Below, piece by piece: positions 1-6,702 of a DNA stretch of 24,788 nucleotides. How positions within the stretch are numbered: the first letter of the stretch is position 1; each line of letters begins with the position of its first letter. The translations under genes and the position numbers were made by a program. The stretch lies in contig CAITUB010000092.1 of assembly GCA_903895515.1 (NCBI GenBank), positions 1-24,788 of the forward strand, written 5' to 3'. Below the pieces are notes generated by a model, which did not search any database, had not been told where the DNA came from, and worked only from the letters and a program-made list of their open reading frames with translations. Source of the DNA: an uncultured Acidimicrobium sp. GTDB lineage: Bacteria; Actinomycetota; Acidimicrobiia; Acidimicrobiales; Ilumatobacteraceae.

Positions 1-773
1 CATCCGCGGTCGTTGTGTGGGTGCAGCGAAATAATCACCGTGTCGCGTTTGGCGATTGTGCGAATAAACCATTCAATAACGTCGCCGTACACGTTTGGTG
101 TGTAGCACTCAACTGTTGCTGGCAAGTTCAAAATGAGTTTCTTCGCACCGGTCGGTTGAATAACTGCCATCACCGCTTCGCAAATTTCAATAGCAAACTC
201 TGGCTCGGTGAGTGTGAAGCTTTCAGGCGAATACTCGTATCGAACATCGGTTCCTGGAAGCAGGTGCTCCAAGTCTTTGCACAACTGCGCAGCCTTCACC
301 GCAATGTCAATTACGCCTTGCTTGTCGAGCCCGAATACCACTCGGCGTTGCAGTGGGTTGGTGGAGTTATAGAAGTGCACGATTGCGCGCTTCGCACCCT
401 TCAAACATTCATACGTGCGCTTCAACAAATCTTCACGACATTGCACCAACACTTGAATGGTCACATCGTCGGGAATGAGGTCTTGCTCAATGAGCAAGCG
501 AACGAAATCAAAATCTGGTTGCGATGCAGAAGGAAAGCCAACTTCAATTTCTTTGAAGCCCATTTTCACCAGCGTGTTGAACATGCGCAGTTTGCGCTCG
601 GGGTCCATTGGGTCGATGAGCGCTTGGTTGCCGTCGCGAAGGTCGACTGAGCACCACAGCGGTGCCTTGGTGGTGACGTTGTTCGGCCAGGTGCGGTCCT
701 TCAGCACCACCGGAATGAACGGCGTGTACTTTTCGAATGGCATCTTTTTTGGAGTTACGGGCTTTGGGGCCAT
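1..773 (-). CDS. leuA: 2-isopropylmalate synthase LeuA, N-terminal part (3' end outside window)
   Basis: The enzyme condenses acetyl-CoA with 2-oxoisovalerate to 2-isopropylmalate, the first committed step of leucine synthesis in the cytosol. About 257 codons are visible and no stop occurs before the window edge. After a short N-terminus the protein reads MPFEKYTPF, as in the long actinobacterial LeuA class. It then has the catalytic/metal motif VDLRDGNQAL, followed by FKEIEVGFPSASQPDFDF and, near the edge, IISLHPHNDRG with the metal-binding HxH. The ATG at 773 gives a MAPKPVTPKK extension. An internal ATG at 743 is the alternative, and there is no strong Shine-Dalgarno before either. The gene is downstream of a leucine leader peptide and an intrinsic terminator (797-895), so it is very likely controlled by attenuation. 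Homospermidine synthase lies upstream on the same strand. Confidence 0.95.
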   Translation of the reverse strand, partial: MAPKPVTPKKMPFEKYTPFIPVVLKDRTWPNNVTTKAPLWCSVDLRDGNQALIDPMDPERKLRMFNTLVKMGFKEIEVGFPSASQPDFDFVRLLIEQDLIPDDVTIQVLVQCREDLLKRTYECLKGAKRAIVHFYNSTNPLQRRVVFGLDKQGVIDIAVKAAQLCKDLEHLLPGTDVRYEYSPESFTLTEPEFAIEICEAVMAVIQPTGAKKLILNLPATVECYTPNVYGDVIEWFIRTIAKRDTVIISLHPHNDRG

Positions 774-796
774 GTTGCGTTTCTTTCTCGGTAATG

Positions 797-830
797 AAAA
801 AACCCCCTGACCTTTCGGTTCAGAGGGTTT
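797..830 (-). terminator. Intrinsic terminator in the leuA leader (attenuator)
   Basis: Read on the minus strand, a stem of about 12 pairs (AACCCTCTGA-A-CC against GGTCAGGGGGTT, one bulged A and a G-U pair) is closed by a GAAA tetraloop and followed by six T's. It ends about 23 bases before the leuA ATG, so it cannot serve as the terminator of an upstream gene without also blocking leuA. With the leucine-codon ORF at 860-895 it forms a classic transcription attenuator. A smaller stem (CGGCG/CGCCG, 831-859) sits between leader stop and terminator. I could not identify a convincing antiterminator by eye. Confidence 0.88.
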
Positions 831-859
831 CGGCGACAGCGGATATGGGGCTGGCGCCG

Positions 860-895
860 TTATGTAAGTAGGAGGTCCAAAACTTGCGATTGCAT
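860..895 (-). CDS. Leucine-rich leader peptide of leuA, 11 residues
   Basis: The ORF ATG-CAA-TCG-CAA-GTT-TTG-GAC-CTC-CTA-CTT-ACA-TAA encodes MQSQVLDLLLT. Four of its eleven codons are leucine, three of them consecutive, using TTG, CTC, CTA and CTT. It ends 29 bases before the attenuator stem and sits directly upstream of leuA. This is the arrangement of ribosome-mediated attenuation known for leu operons: slow translation of Leu codons when leucyl-tRNA is short changes the fold of the leader RNA. There is no Shine-Dalgarno. A TAGGCT hexamer ends 9 bases before the ATG, so the transcript is probably leaderless or nearly so. The function is inferred from position and codon content. Confidence 0.85.
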   Translation of the reverse strand: MQSQVLDLLLT

Positions 896-904
896 GATGA
901 AACC

Positions 905-910
905 AGCCTA
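905..910 (-). promoter_or_regulatory. Putative -10 element of the leuA leader transcript
   Basis: TAGGCT on the minus strand lies 9 bases before the leader-peptide ATG, which would put the transcription start 2-4 bases before that codon. No good -35 hexamer is visible at 17-18 bases (CCAACA at 18). The site lies just past the stop codon of the homospermidine synthase gene, so leuA need not depend on read-through from it. Confidence 0.45.
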
Positions 911-919
911 GCGGTGGTT

Positions 920-2410
920 CTAACGAGGTGTTGGACTCAGAAAGTTGGCGAACTGCCAAGGGTCTGAGTGGTCCAACAGGCTGTCGTCGTTGCCGAATCC
1001 TGGGAAAGGATCGAAGCGCTCGGACAGCGGGGTCCAGTCGGCAGCTGCCGAATGTAGAGGACCGATGTATGGGCTAGTCCATTCCAGAAGTTCGCGCCAT
1101 GGCAAATCGTCGGGCACACATACGCCAGCAGTTGGGTAGGTGAGCAACCAACGAACCGCTGCAACTACCGAGCCACCAACTTGCAACGTGGTTGCACTCT
1201 GGCCAGGCAGAATGCTGCGCGCTTGATCGATGTCGAGCAACGAACCAGTCCACCACGACTTGTAGTCGTGACCCATGAGCAACACGCCGAGTTCGTCGCG
1301 ACCGCTAATGATCTCGTTGTTCAAAATACGCTCGCGGTCTTGCATCTTCCAATTGCGCATGCGAAGTTCCAACACGCTGTCGATTGCGACATCGGATGGG
1401 TGGTAGGCGTAGTGCACTGTTGGTCGATATGCATCTGTGCCATCTGCATTTTTTACCGTGAGGTGTTTGCACATGGTGTACGACTCGCCGTGACGAATAA
1501 CCATGCCGAAGTTTTGCCCGCTTGGCACCCAGCTGCGCACCCAGGTTTCCATTCCAGGTTGTGCAATGCATATTTGGTTGCGCGGGCCATCGTCGTGATG
1601 CGCGTGTGCGTTCTTTGGCATCCACTTTTCGTGTGTGCCCCAACCAAGTTCTGCTGGCGCAATGCCTTCTTCGTAGAAACCTTCAACTGACCACGTGTTG
1701 CAAAACTCGTTGACTTCTTTTGGCTTGTTGGTGATTTGCGTATCGCGTTCAGCAATATGAATGACTTTGGTGCCAGTGAGTTGCGCAAGCACGTTGAACT
1801 GCTCGGCTTCAAGTGCGGCTTGTAGCGCTGTGGCGCGACTTCCTGCTTTGCCGTCTTTCAGCAAAGCGGTGGTGATGTCGACGAGTGCACGCTTCACCAA
1901 GTGACTGACCATGCCTGGGTTTGCGCCATGTTCAACAACTGCCGATGGGCCGTTGTTCGAACCCCAACGCTCGATCATCTTGCGCATTTCCTGGTGGCGC
2001 ACATACAGCGTGCGATCTTGCGGACTCGTGGTCTGCATGTCTTGGTACGGGTCCCACAACTCCACCGATGTATTCAGGTAGCGAACTCCATGATCACGAC
2101 ACCATTCAATGATGGTTGGACCATCAATGTTCCAGGCGAGGTCGAGCAAAATGTCGCCATTGCCAACGCGAGCACTGAGGAATGAATCAAGGTTCTCGCG
2201 AGTGACGCGATCTTGTTCATAACTGACACCCATTGCCAAAACATCGGCAATACGGTGGCGATTGTCGCGAATATCAACAATGGTGATGGTTTTTGGATCA
2301 AATTTCAGATCGCGAATCATCAATGGAATCGCGCATTGCGCAACAGATCCACAGCCAAGCACCAAGGTGCGTTTTGGATGTTGGAATGTTACGGAAGCAG
2401 GTGCGTTCAC
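920..2410 (-). CDS. hss: Homospermidine synthase (saccharopine dehydrogenase-like fold)
   Basis: Bacterial homospermidine synthase makes sym-homospermidine from putrescine (or putrescine and spermidine) in an NAD-dependent reaction in the cytosol. The 496-residue length matches the family. The N-terminal Rossmann motif is at residues 16-25 (LVLGCGSVAQ), with an acidic VDIRDNR at the end of the second strand. LDLAWNIDG and YLNTSVELWDPY follow, then the family motif HGANPGMVS at 161-169, and later MVIRHGESYT, MGHDYKSWWTGS and a GSVVAAVRWLL segment. It starts with a 4-base ATGA overlap with the small upstream ORF, implying translational coupling. The family is best known from alphaproteobacteria, so its presence in an actinobacterial context is unusual. 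A carboxynorspermidine or saccharopine dehydrogenase is less likely given the NPG and WTGS motifs. Confidence 0.88.
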   Translation of the reverse strand: MNAPASVTFQHPKRTLVLGCGSVAQCAIPLMIRDLKFDPKTITIVDIRDNRHRIADVLAMGVSYEQDRVTRENLDSFLSARVGNGDILLDLAWNIDGPTIIEWCRDHGVRYLNTSVELWDPYQDMQTTSPQDRTLYVRHQEMRKMIERWGSNNGPSAVVEHGANPGMVSHLVKRALVDITTALLKDGKAGSRATALQAALEAEQFNVLAQLTGTKVIHIAERDTQITNKPKEVNEFCNTWSVEGFYEEGIAPAELGWGTHEKWMPKNAHAHHDDGPRNQICIAQPGMETWVRSWVPSGQNFGMVIRHGESYTMCKHLTVKNADGTDAYRPTVHYAYHPSDVAIDSVLELRMRNWKMQDRERILNNEIISGRDELGVLLMGHDYKSWWTGSLLDIDQARSILPGQSATTLQVGGSVVAAVRWLLTYPTAGVCVPDDLPWRELLEWTSPYIGPLHSAAADWTPLSERFDPFPGFGNDDSLLDHSDPWQFANFLSPTPR

Positions 2411-2613
2411 TTCGACGCAGTCGGCGACATCTGGTCACCTGCATCGATAGCGCTCAACAATGTTTGCAGCGTTGCTTCAAATACTGTTTCTGAAGGAATG
2501 AGCAACTGCTGCCAGTCGTAGGCAATTCCTTTGCGACCCGTAAAGGTTGGCTCAGGACTGGTGTGGCGATTCTCCAGGAATGATTCCTCGGACTTGAAAT
2601 TGTCGATTGGCAT
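2407..2613 (-). CDS. Small unknown protein coupled to homospermidine synthase (68 residues)
   Basis: I do not recognise this family. The start at ATG 2613 is preceded by a strong Shine-Dalgarno AAGGAGG with about 5 bases of spacing; the in-frame GTG at 2619 overlaps that site and is unlikely. The protein is soluble, has no cysteine and no membrane segment, and contains the central stretch KGIAYDWQQLLIPSETVFEA with a likely amphipathic helix after it (LQTLLSAIDAG). Its stop overlaps the hss start (ATGA), and it has the best ribosome site in this neighbourhood, so it is likely to drive hss translation. A role connected with polyamine synthesis is inferred only from this coupling. Confidence 0.7.
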   Translation of the reverse strand: MPIDNFKSEESFLENRHTSPEPTFTGRKGIAYDWQQLLIPSETVFEATLQTLLSAIDAGDQMSPTASK

Positions 2614-2661
2614 GAGCACCTCCTTAGGTCGTTAAATGCAGAATTTTGACTTTATAAGTTT

Positions 2662-2691
2662 TTGACGGCTCTGCACACTATTTCCGACTAT
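2662..2691 (+). promoter_or_regulatory. Weak promoter candidate for the DEAD-box helicase gene
   Basis: TTGACG (2662-2667) is followed after 18 bases by GACTAT (2686-2691), placing a start near 2698, about 10 bases before the helicase ATG. A second TTGACT lies at 2646-2651. On the opposite strand the AT-rich stretch around 2648-2660 (TTATAAAG) may be the -10 for the divergent small ORF plus hss unit. All of this is by eye and weak. Confidence 0.3.
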
Positions 2692-2708
2692 CTCTTTGGC
2701 GCTCGGAG

Positions 2709-3938
2709 ATGGTTGGTAGCGTGACAGCACTCGTGACGACGCCTCAACCTGACTCCAAGCCGGCAACCACGGTGACCACACCAACTGGGTTCGCCGACCT
2801 AGGAGTGCCTGCCAACATCGACGCAGGGCTTGCTGCTGCGGGCTTTGCTGGCCCATTCGCCATTCAGACAGAGGCGATTCCTGTGGCACTCGCTGGCCAC
2901 GACGTGTGCGGACGTGCTCGAACTGGCTCGGGCAAAACCCTGGCCTTCGGTGTGCCGATGATGTCAAAAATTTCTGTGCCAGCCGCCTCTGGAAAGCCTC
3001 ACGGACTAGTGCTGGTGCCAACTCGTGAGCTCGCGCTGCAGGTTTCTGAAGTGCTCGGACCAATTGGCAAAGAATGCGGCATTCGCGTACTCGCTGTTTA
3101 CGGTGGCGCCGACAGGCATAAGCAAGTAGTCGACATTGAACAAGGTGTTGAAATTATTGTTGCAACACCGTTGCGACTCATTGACCTCATGAAGTCAAAC
3201 GAGTGTGACCTGAGTGCAATTCAAGTTGTGGCAATTGACGAAGCCGACCGCATGGCGGACGAAGGCTTCATGCCACAAGTGGAATGGATTATGCGCCACG
3301 TAACTGGCGAGCATCAAACCATGTTGTTCTCGGCAACGCTTGATGGCCAAGTTGGCAACTTGGTGAAGCGTTACATGAAAGACCCGAAAGAAATTTCCAT
3401 CGATTCACCAACTGACACGGTTGGCACGATGCGCCACCTGTTCTTGGCAGTTCACCACATGGATAAAGACCGCGTCATTGCCAACATGGCTGCCGCACAT
3501 GGTCAAACCGTGGTGTTCTGCGATACAAAACGTGTGTGCGACAAGGTTGCAGAAGCGTTGCAGAAGCTTGGTGCCAACGCCTCGGCGCTGCATGGTGACA
3601 TGCCACAGAACGCGCGCGAAAAAGCGTTAAGCAAGTTTGAAAAAAACGAATTAAAGATTTTGGTTGCGACCGATGTTGCAGCTCGTGGTATTGACATTGA
3701 TGATGTTGCGGTGGTTATTCACTACGTACCACCACTAGACGTGAAGACGTACTTGCATCGCTCTGGTCGCACCGCGCGTGCTGGTCGAGACGGTTGGGCA
3801 GTAACACTTGCCGAATACAACCAACACACCACGTGTCGCATTATTCAACGAGGCCTGCGGCTTGAGCCGCAAGCCCCGATTGAAGTGTTTTCGAATGACG
3901 CGCGATTGCGCGACTTGTTCACATTCCTCACTGCCTAG
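2709..3938 (+). CDS. DEAD-box ATP-dependent RNA helicase
   Basis: A cytosolic ATP-dependent RNA helicase, typically acting in ribosome assembly or mRNA turnover. The full motif set is present in the 409-residue protein: Q-motif region 27-57, motif I ARTGSGKT 70-77, Ia PTRELALQ 104-111, II DEAD 177-180, III SAT 208-210, IV VVFCDTK 268-274, V ARGIDID 325-331, VI HRSGRTARAGR 350-360. Motif Ib reads TPLR (153-156) in place of the usual TPGR. The protein ends soon after the helicase core, without the long basic C-terminal tail of CsdA/DeaD, so it is nearer the RhlE/RhlB size class. GGAG directly abuts the ATG at 2709, which is poor spacing; GTG at 2721 is an alternative start. It converges with the carbonic anhydrase gene at a 6-base gap. 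Confidence 0.93.
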   Translation: MVGSVTALVTTPQPDSKPATTVTTPTGFADLGVPANIDAGLAAAGFAGPFAIQTEAIPVALAGHDVCGRARTGSGKTLAFGVPMMSKISVPAASGKPHGLVLVPTRELALQVSEVLGPIGKECGIRVLAVYGGADRHKQVVDIEQGVEIIVATPLRLIDLMKSNECDLSAIQVVAIDEADRMADEGFMPQVEWIMRHVTGEHQTMLFSATLDGQVGNLVKRYMKDPKEISIDSPTDTVGTMRHLFLAVHHMDKDRVIANMAAAHGQTVVFCDTKRVCDKVAEALQKLGANASALHGDMPQNAREKALSKFEKNELKILVATDVAARGIDIDDVAVVIHYVPPLDVKTYLHRSGRTARAGRDGWAVTLAEYNQHTTCRIIQRGLRLEPQAPIEVFSNDARLRDLFTFLTA

Positions 3939-3944
3939 GGGAAA

Positions 3945-4523
3945 CTAGGAAGCTTTTCCGGCTTTCGTAGCTTCCGGAACTTCTACCAAGCGACCGGTTG
4001 CGACATCGTAGATGTAGCCGTAAATCGGAATGTTTTTTGGAACAAGTGGGTGATTGCGAATTCGGCTTACATCCTCTGCAACGCTTTGTGCATTGTTTGA
4101 GATTGTTTGCCAATTGATGTATTTACCTTCTGGCGAACCTGGTCCTTTTCCAATATCGGTAAATCCTCCTGCACCAAGCGAAGCGGTTTCAAGGCTTGAT
4201 TCAAGCAGTCCGCTCATGACGTCATTGGTGAAGAATTCCATTCCGCAGTTGGAGTGGTGAATAACGAACCATTCGCGAGTTCCGAGCAACTTGTAAGAAA
4301 TGACGAGTGATCGAATGGCGTCATCAGTTGCGCGAGCACCTGCATTTCGAATGACGTGAGCGTCGCCTTCAGCAAGTCCTGCGTATTTGGCTGGGTCGAG
4401 GCGGGCATCCATGCAGGTGAGGATTGCGAATCCGCGAGCTGGTGGCAGGGCGAGTGACCCTTTGTCTCCAAATGACTTGGCATATGAATCATTGGCGGCG
4501 AGCACTTCTGGCAAAACTGACAT
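3945..4523 (-). CDS. Beta-class carbonic anhydrase
   Basis: Zinc enzyme interconverting CO2 and bicarbonate in the cytosol, supplying bicarbonate to carboxylases. The 192-residue protein has the beta-class zinc and catalytic residues: Cys37, Asp39 and Arg41 in CMDAR, and His90 and Cys93 in HHSNCGM. The order CxDxR then HxxC, the RNAGARATDDAIRSL segment and the length place it with the compact beta carbonic anhydrases found in mycobacteria. The ATG at 4523 has AGGAG 8 bases upstream. A promoter (TTGACC, 18 bases, TAATAT) lies about 41 bases upstream of the start codon, so it has its own transcript although leuD lies upstream on the same strand with no terminator seen between them. Confidence 0.93.
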   Translation of the reverse strand: MSVLPEVLAANDSYAKSFGDKGSLALPPARGFAILTCMDARLDPAKYAGLAEGDAHVIRNAGARATDDAIRSLVISYKLLGTREWFVIHHSNCGMEFFTNDVMSGLLESSLETASLGAGGFTDIGKGPGSPEGKYINWQTISNNAQSVAEDVSRIRNHPLVPKNIPIYGYIYDVATGRLVEVPEATKAGKAS

Positions 4524-4563
4524 TTCGTTCTCCTATATGGGTTTCATGGCTAAATGGGATAAT

Positions 4564-4600
4564 TATGATCATATTAGTCATATTTAGAAAATCAGGTCAA
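4564..4600 (-). promoter_or_regulatory. Promoter of the carbonic anhydrase gene, with palindrome and tandem repeat
   Basis: On the minus strand, TTGACC (4600-4595) is followed after 18 bases by TAATAT (4576-4571), the most consensus-like sigma-70 promoter in the window. The -10 region overlaps a perfect 10-base palindrome, TATGATCATA (4564-4573), and two head-to-tail 9-mers sharing CATATT (4570-4578 and 4579-4587, plus-strand reading). The repeats sit where a repressor would block the polymerase, so regulated expression is plausible. No regulator can be named. Confidence 0.6.
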
Positions 4601-4622
4601 GTCAGGCTCAATAACTGAATTT

Positions 4623-5213
4623 TCAGCGCTGGTTTAGCCAGGCGGGGCGGGACGTCTCGAAACTCGAGATTGCATCGCCCTTCGTCATGGTGATGCCAAC
4701 GTCATCAAGGCCGCGGATGAAGCGGTCCTGCGTTGATGCATCCATGTCGAACTTTTCGGTAATGCCAGCGCTTGGAATTTCAACAGTCAAGCGCTGCATG
4801 TCAATAGTGATTTCGGCAGTTGCGTCGGCTTCGAGAACTTCCCAAATGCGATTAACCGTTGGCTCCGACAACACCACGGGAACGAGACCGTTCTTCGTGC
4901 AGTTGTTGCGGAAAATGTCGGAAAAGCTTGGTGCAATGACCGCGTTGAATCCGCCCTGCAGAATTGCCCACACTGCGTGCTCGCGTGAAGATCCAACTCC
5001 AAAGCTTGGGCCGGCAACCAAAATGGATGCACCTGCATAACGCTCGTCGTTCAATACGAAATTGCGATCGTCGCGCCACGTGGAGAACAATCCCTTTTCG
5101 AAACCCGTGCGCTCAACACGCTTCAACCATTCGGCTGGAATGATTTGGTCGGTATCCACATCGGAGCGCTTCAGTGGAACGCCGCGACCAGTAATGATGC
5201 TGACGGCTTTCAT
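4623..5213 (-). CDS. leuD: 3-isopropylmalate dehydratase small subunit LeuD
   Basis: Forms with LeuC the isopropylmalate isomerase that converts 2-isopropylmalate to 3-isopropylmalate; the same heterodimer can isomerise citramalate. The 196-residue length is normal. MKAVSIITGRGVPL opens the protein, SDVDTDQIIP follows at 17-26, and the swivel-domain substrate loop GSSREHA is at 74-80, then NNCTKNGLVPV at 103-113. The ATG at 5213 was chosen over a longer reading because it gives the standard N-terminus, has AGGAG 7 bases upstream, and overlaps the leuC stop by 4 bases (ATGA), implying coupled translation. It is the second gene of leuCD. Confidence 0.96.
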   Translation of the reverse strand: MKAVSIITGRGVPLKRSDVDTDQIIPAEWLKRVERTGFEKGLFSTWRDDRNFVLNDERYAGASILVAGPSFGVGSSREHAVWAILQGGFNAVIAPSFSDIFRNNCTKNGLVPVVLSEPTVNRIWEVLEADATAEITIDMQRLTVEIPSAGITEKFDMDASTQDRFIRGLDDVGITMTKGDAISSFETSRPAWLNQR

Positions 5214-6625
5214 GCCAAGTCTCCTGGGGTAGCGAAGTGGCCAGCAACTGCTGTTGCGGCGGCAACTTCTGGCGAAACGAGATGTGTACGACCACCACGG
5301 CCTTGGCGACCTTCGAAGTTGCGGTTGCTGGTGCTCGCTGCGCGTTCGCCAGGTGCAAGTTTGTCGGGGTTCATGGCCAAGCACATTGAACAACCAGGTT
5401 CGCGCCAGTCGATTCCTGCAGCGATGAAAATCTTGTCGAGGCCTTCGGCTTCGGCTTGCTTCTTCACTTGATGACTTCCTGGCACCACCATGACGCGCTT
5501 GACAGTAACGGTGCGACCTTTCACCACGGCTGCAGCAGCACGCAAGTCTTCAATGCGACTGTTGGTGCATGAACCAATAAACACGGTGTCTACTTTTACG
5601 TCGCGAATTGGTGTGCCTGCTGTGAGGCCCATGTATTCGAGTGCGCGTTCAACGGTGTTACGTGCGGTTGCATCTGCATAATCGGCAGGGTTTGGAATTT
5701 TTCCGTCGATACCGATGCCTTGAGCTGGGTTTGTTCCCCACGTAACGAATGGTGTGAGTGCTGATGCGTCGATAACTACTTCGGTGTCCCATTGCGCGCC
5801 TTCGTCGGTGCGCAATGTTTTCCAGTCGGCAACTGCTGCGTCCCACTCAGCGCCTGTTGGTGCATGCTCGCGACCCTTCAGGTATTCGAACGTGACGTCG
5901 TCTGGAGCAACAAGACCAGCGCGTGCGCCTGCTTCGATGGACATGTTGCAGATGGTCATGCGACCTTCCATTGACATTGCTCGAATTGCTGAACCGCGGT
6001 ATTCGATGACATGTCCAATGCCGCCACCCGTGCCGATTTTGGCGATGACAGCAAGGATGATGTCCTTTGCGGTGACGCCTGGTGCCAGCGTTCCTTCAAC
6101 AGTGACGCTCATCCACTTTGGACGCGACTGCGGAAGTGTTTGCGTTGCAAGAACGTGTTCCACTTCGCTGGTGCCAATTCCGAATGCGAGTGCGCCGAAT
6201 GCACCATGTGTTGCTGTGTGGCTGTCGCCGCACACAATGGTCATGCCAGGAAGCGTGCGACCTTGTTCTGGTCCAATTACGTGCACGATGCCTTGCTTGG
6301 CATGACCCATTGGGTACAAGGTGACACCAAACTCTTTTGCGTTTGCGCGCAACACTTCAATTTGCTTTGAAGAAATTTCGTCGGCAATAGGCAAGTGAAT
6401 GTTCTCGGTTGGAACGTTGTGGTCTTCAGTTGCCACGGTGAGATCTGGGCGGCGAACTTTGCGGCCGTTGATACGCAGGCCATCAAAAGCTTGTGGGCTC
6501 GTCACTTCGTGAACGAGGTGGAGGTCGATATACAGCAGGTCTGGTTCGCCGGGTGCGCTTTGCACAACGTGGCGATCCCAAACTTTTTGGGGAAGCGTGA
6601 GGGGCTTGCCGTTCGAATTGGCCAT
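5210..6625 (-). CDS. leuC: 3-isopropylmalate dehydratase large subunit LeuC
   Basis: The aconitase-family large subunit of isopropylmalate isomerase, carrying a [4Fe-4S] cluster. From the ATG at 6625 it is 471 residues. Landmarks are LTLPQKVWDRHVV near the start, VCGDSHTATHGAFGALAFGIGTSEVEHV, and the cluster cysteines at about 353 (FIGSCTNSRIEDLR) and 412/415 (EPGCSMCLAMNPD). An in-frame TTG at 6637 would add four residues but lies inside the palindrome at 6630-6657. Neither start has a properly spaced Shine-Dalgarno. It is coupled to leuD by a 4-base overlap and diverges from an unknown gene at 6703. Confidence 0.96.
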   Translation of the reverse strand: MANSNGKPLTLPQKVWDRHVVQSAPGEPDLLYIDLHLVHEVTSPQAFDGLRINGRKVRRPDLTVATEDHNVPTENIHLPIADEISSKQIEVLRANAKEFGVTLYPMGHAKQGIVHVIGPEQGRTLPGMTIVCGDSHTATHGAFGALAFGIGTSEVEHVLATQTLPQSRPKWMSVTVEGTLAPGVTAKDIILAVIAKIGTGGGIGHVIEYRGSAIRAMSMEGRMTICNMSIEAGARAGLVAPDDVTFEYLKGREHAPTGAEWDAAVADWKTLRTDEGAQWDTEVVIDASALTPFVTWGTNPAQGIGIDGKIPNPADYADATARNTVERALEYMGLTAGTPIRDVKVDTVFIGSCTNSRIEDLRAAAAVVKGRTVTVKRVMVVPGSHQVKKQAEAEGLDKIFIAAGIDWREPGCSMCLAMNPDKLAPGERAASTSNRNFEGRQGRGGRTHLVSPEVAAATAVAGHFATPGDLA

Positions 6626-6629
6626 GCTT

Positions 6630-6657
6630 CCATTCAACCGTGAATTGGTTGAAATGG
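6630..6657. promoter_or_regulatory. Near-perfect palindrome at the leuC start: operator candidate
   Basis: The arms CCATTCAACC (6630-6639) and GGTTGAAATGG (6647-6657) are inverted copies differing by one inserted base, around a 7-base spacer; the inner 7 bases (TTCAACC/GGTTGAA) match exactly. The palindrome ends 4 bases upstream of the leuC ATG, in the gap between divergent genes. In other actinobacteria leuCD is controlled by an IclR-type repressor (LtbR/NdgR), so this may be the operator for such a protein. That link is inference from position; the sequence has not been matched to a known site. Confidence 0.5.
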
Positions 6658-6702
6658 CTCAATCAGACGTCCGCAAAAGGGCCACAAGCCACACATCGGG
6701 GC

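Noticed and set aside
15..650. Plus-strand open frame of 211 codons at the left edge
   Set aside because: It is the antisense shadow of leuA, whose minus-strand translation shows clear family motifs. The shadow's translation is rich in His, Cys and Trp and has no ribosome site.
1181..1690. Plus-strand open frame of 169 codons
   Set aside because: Lies antisense inside homospermidine synthase. Composition is typical of a reverse-strand shadow and no family features are present.
3949..3976. Inverted GGAAGC...GCTTCC near the helicase/carbonic anhydrase junction as a bidirectional terminator
   Set aside because: Only 6-bp arms around a 16-base loop, no T-run on either side, and it lies within the carbonic anhydrase coding region. 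Not strong enough to call.
5754..6305. Plus-strand open frame of 183 codons
   Set aside because: Antisense shadow of leuC; the codon pattern follows the leuC frame.
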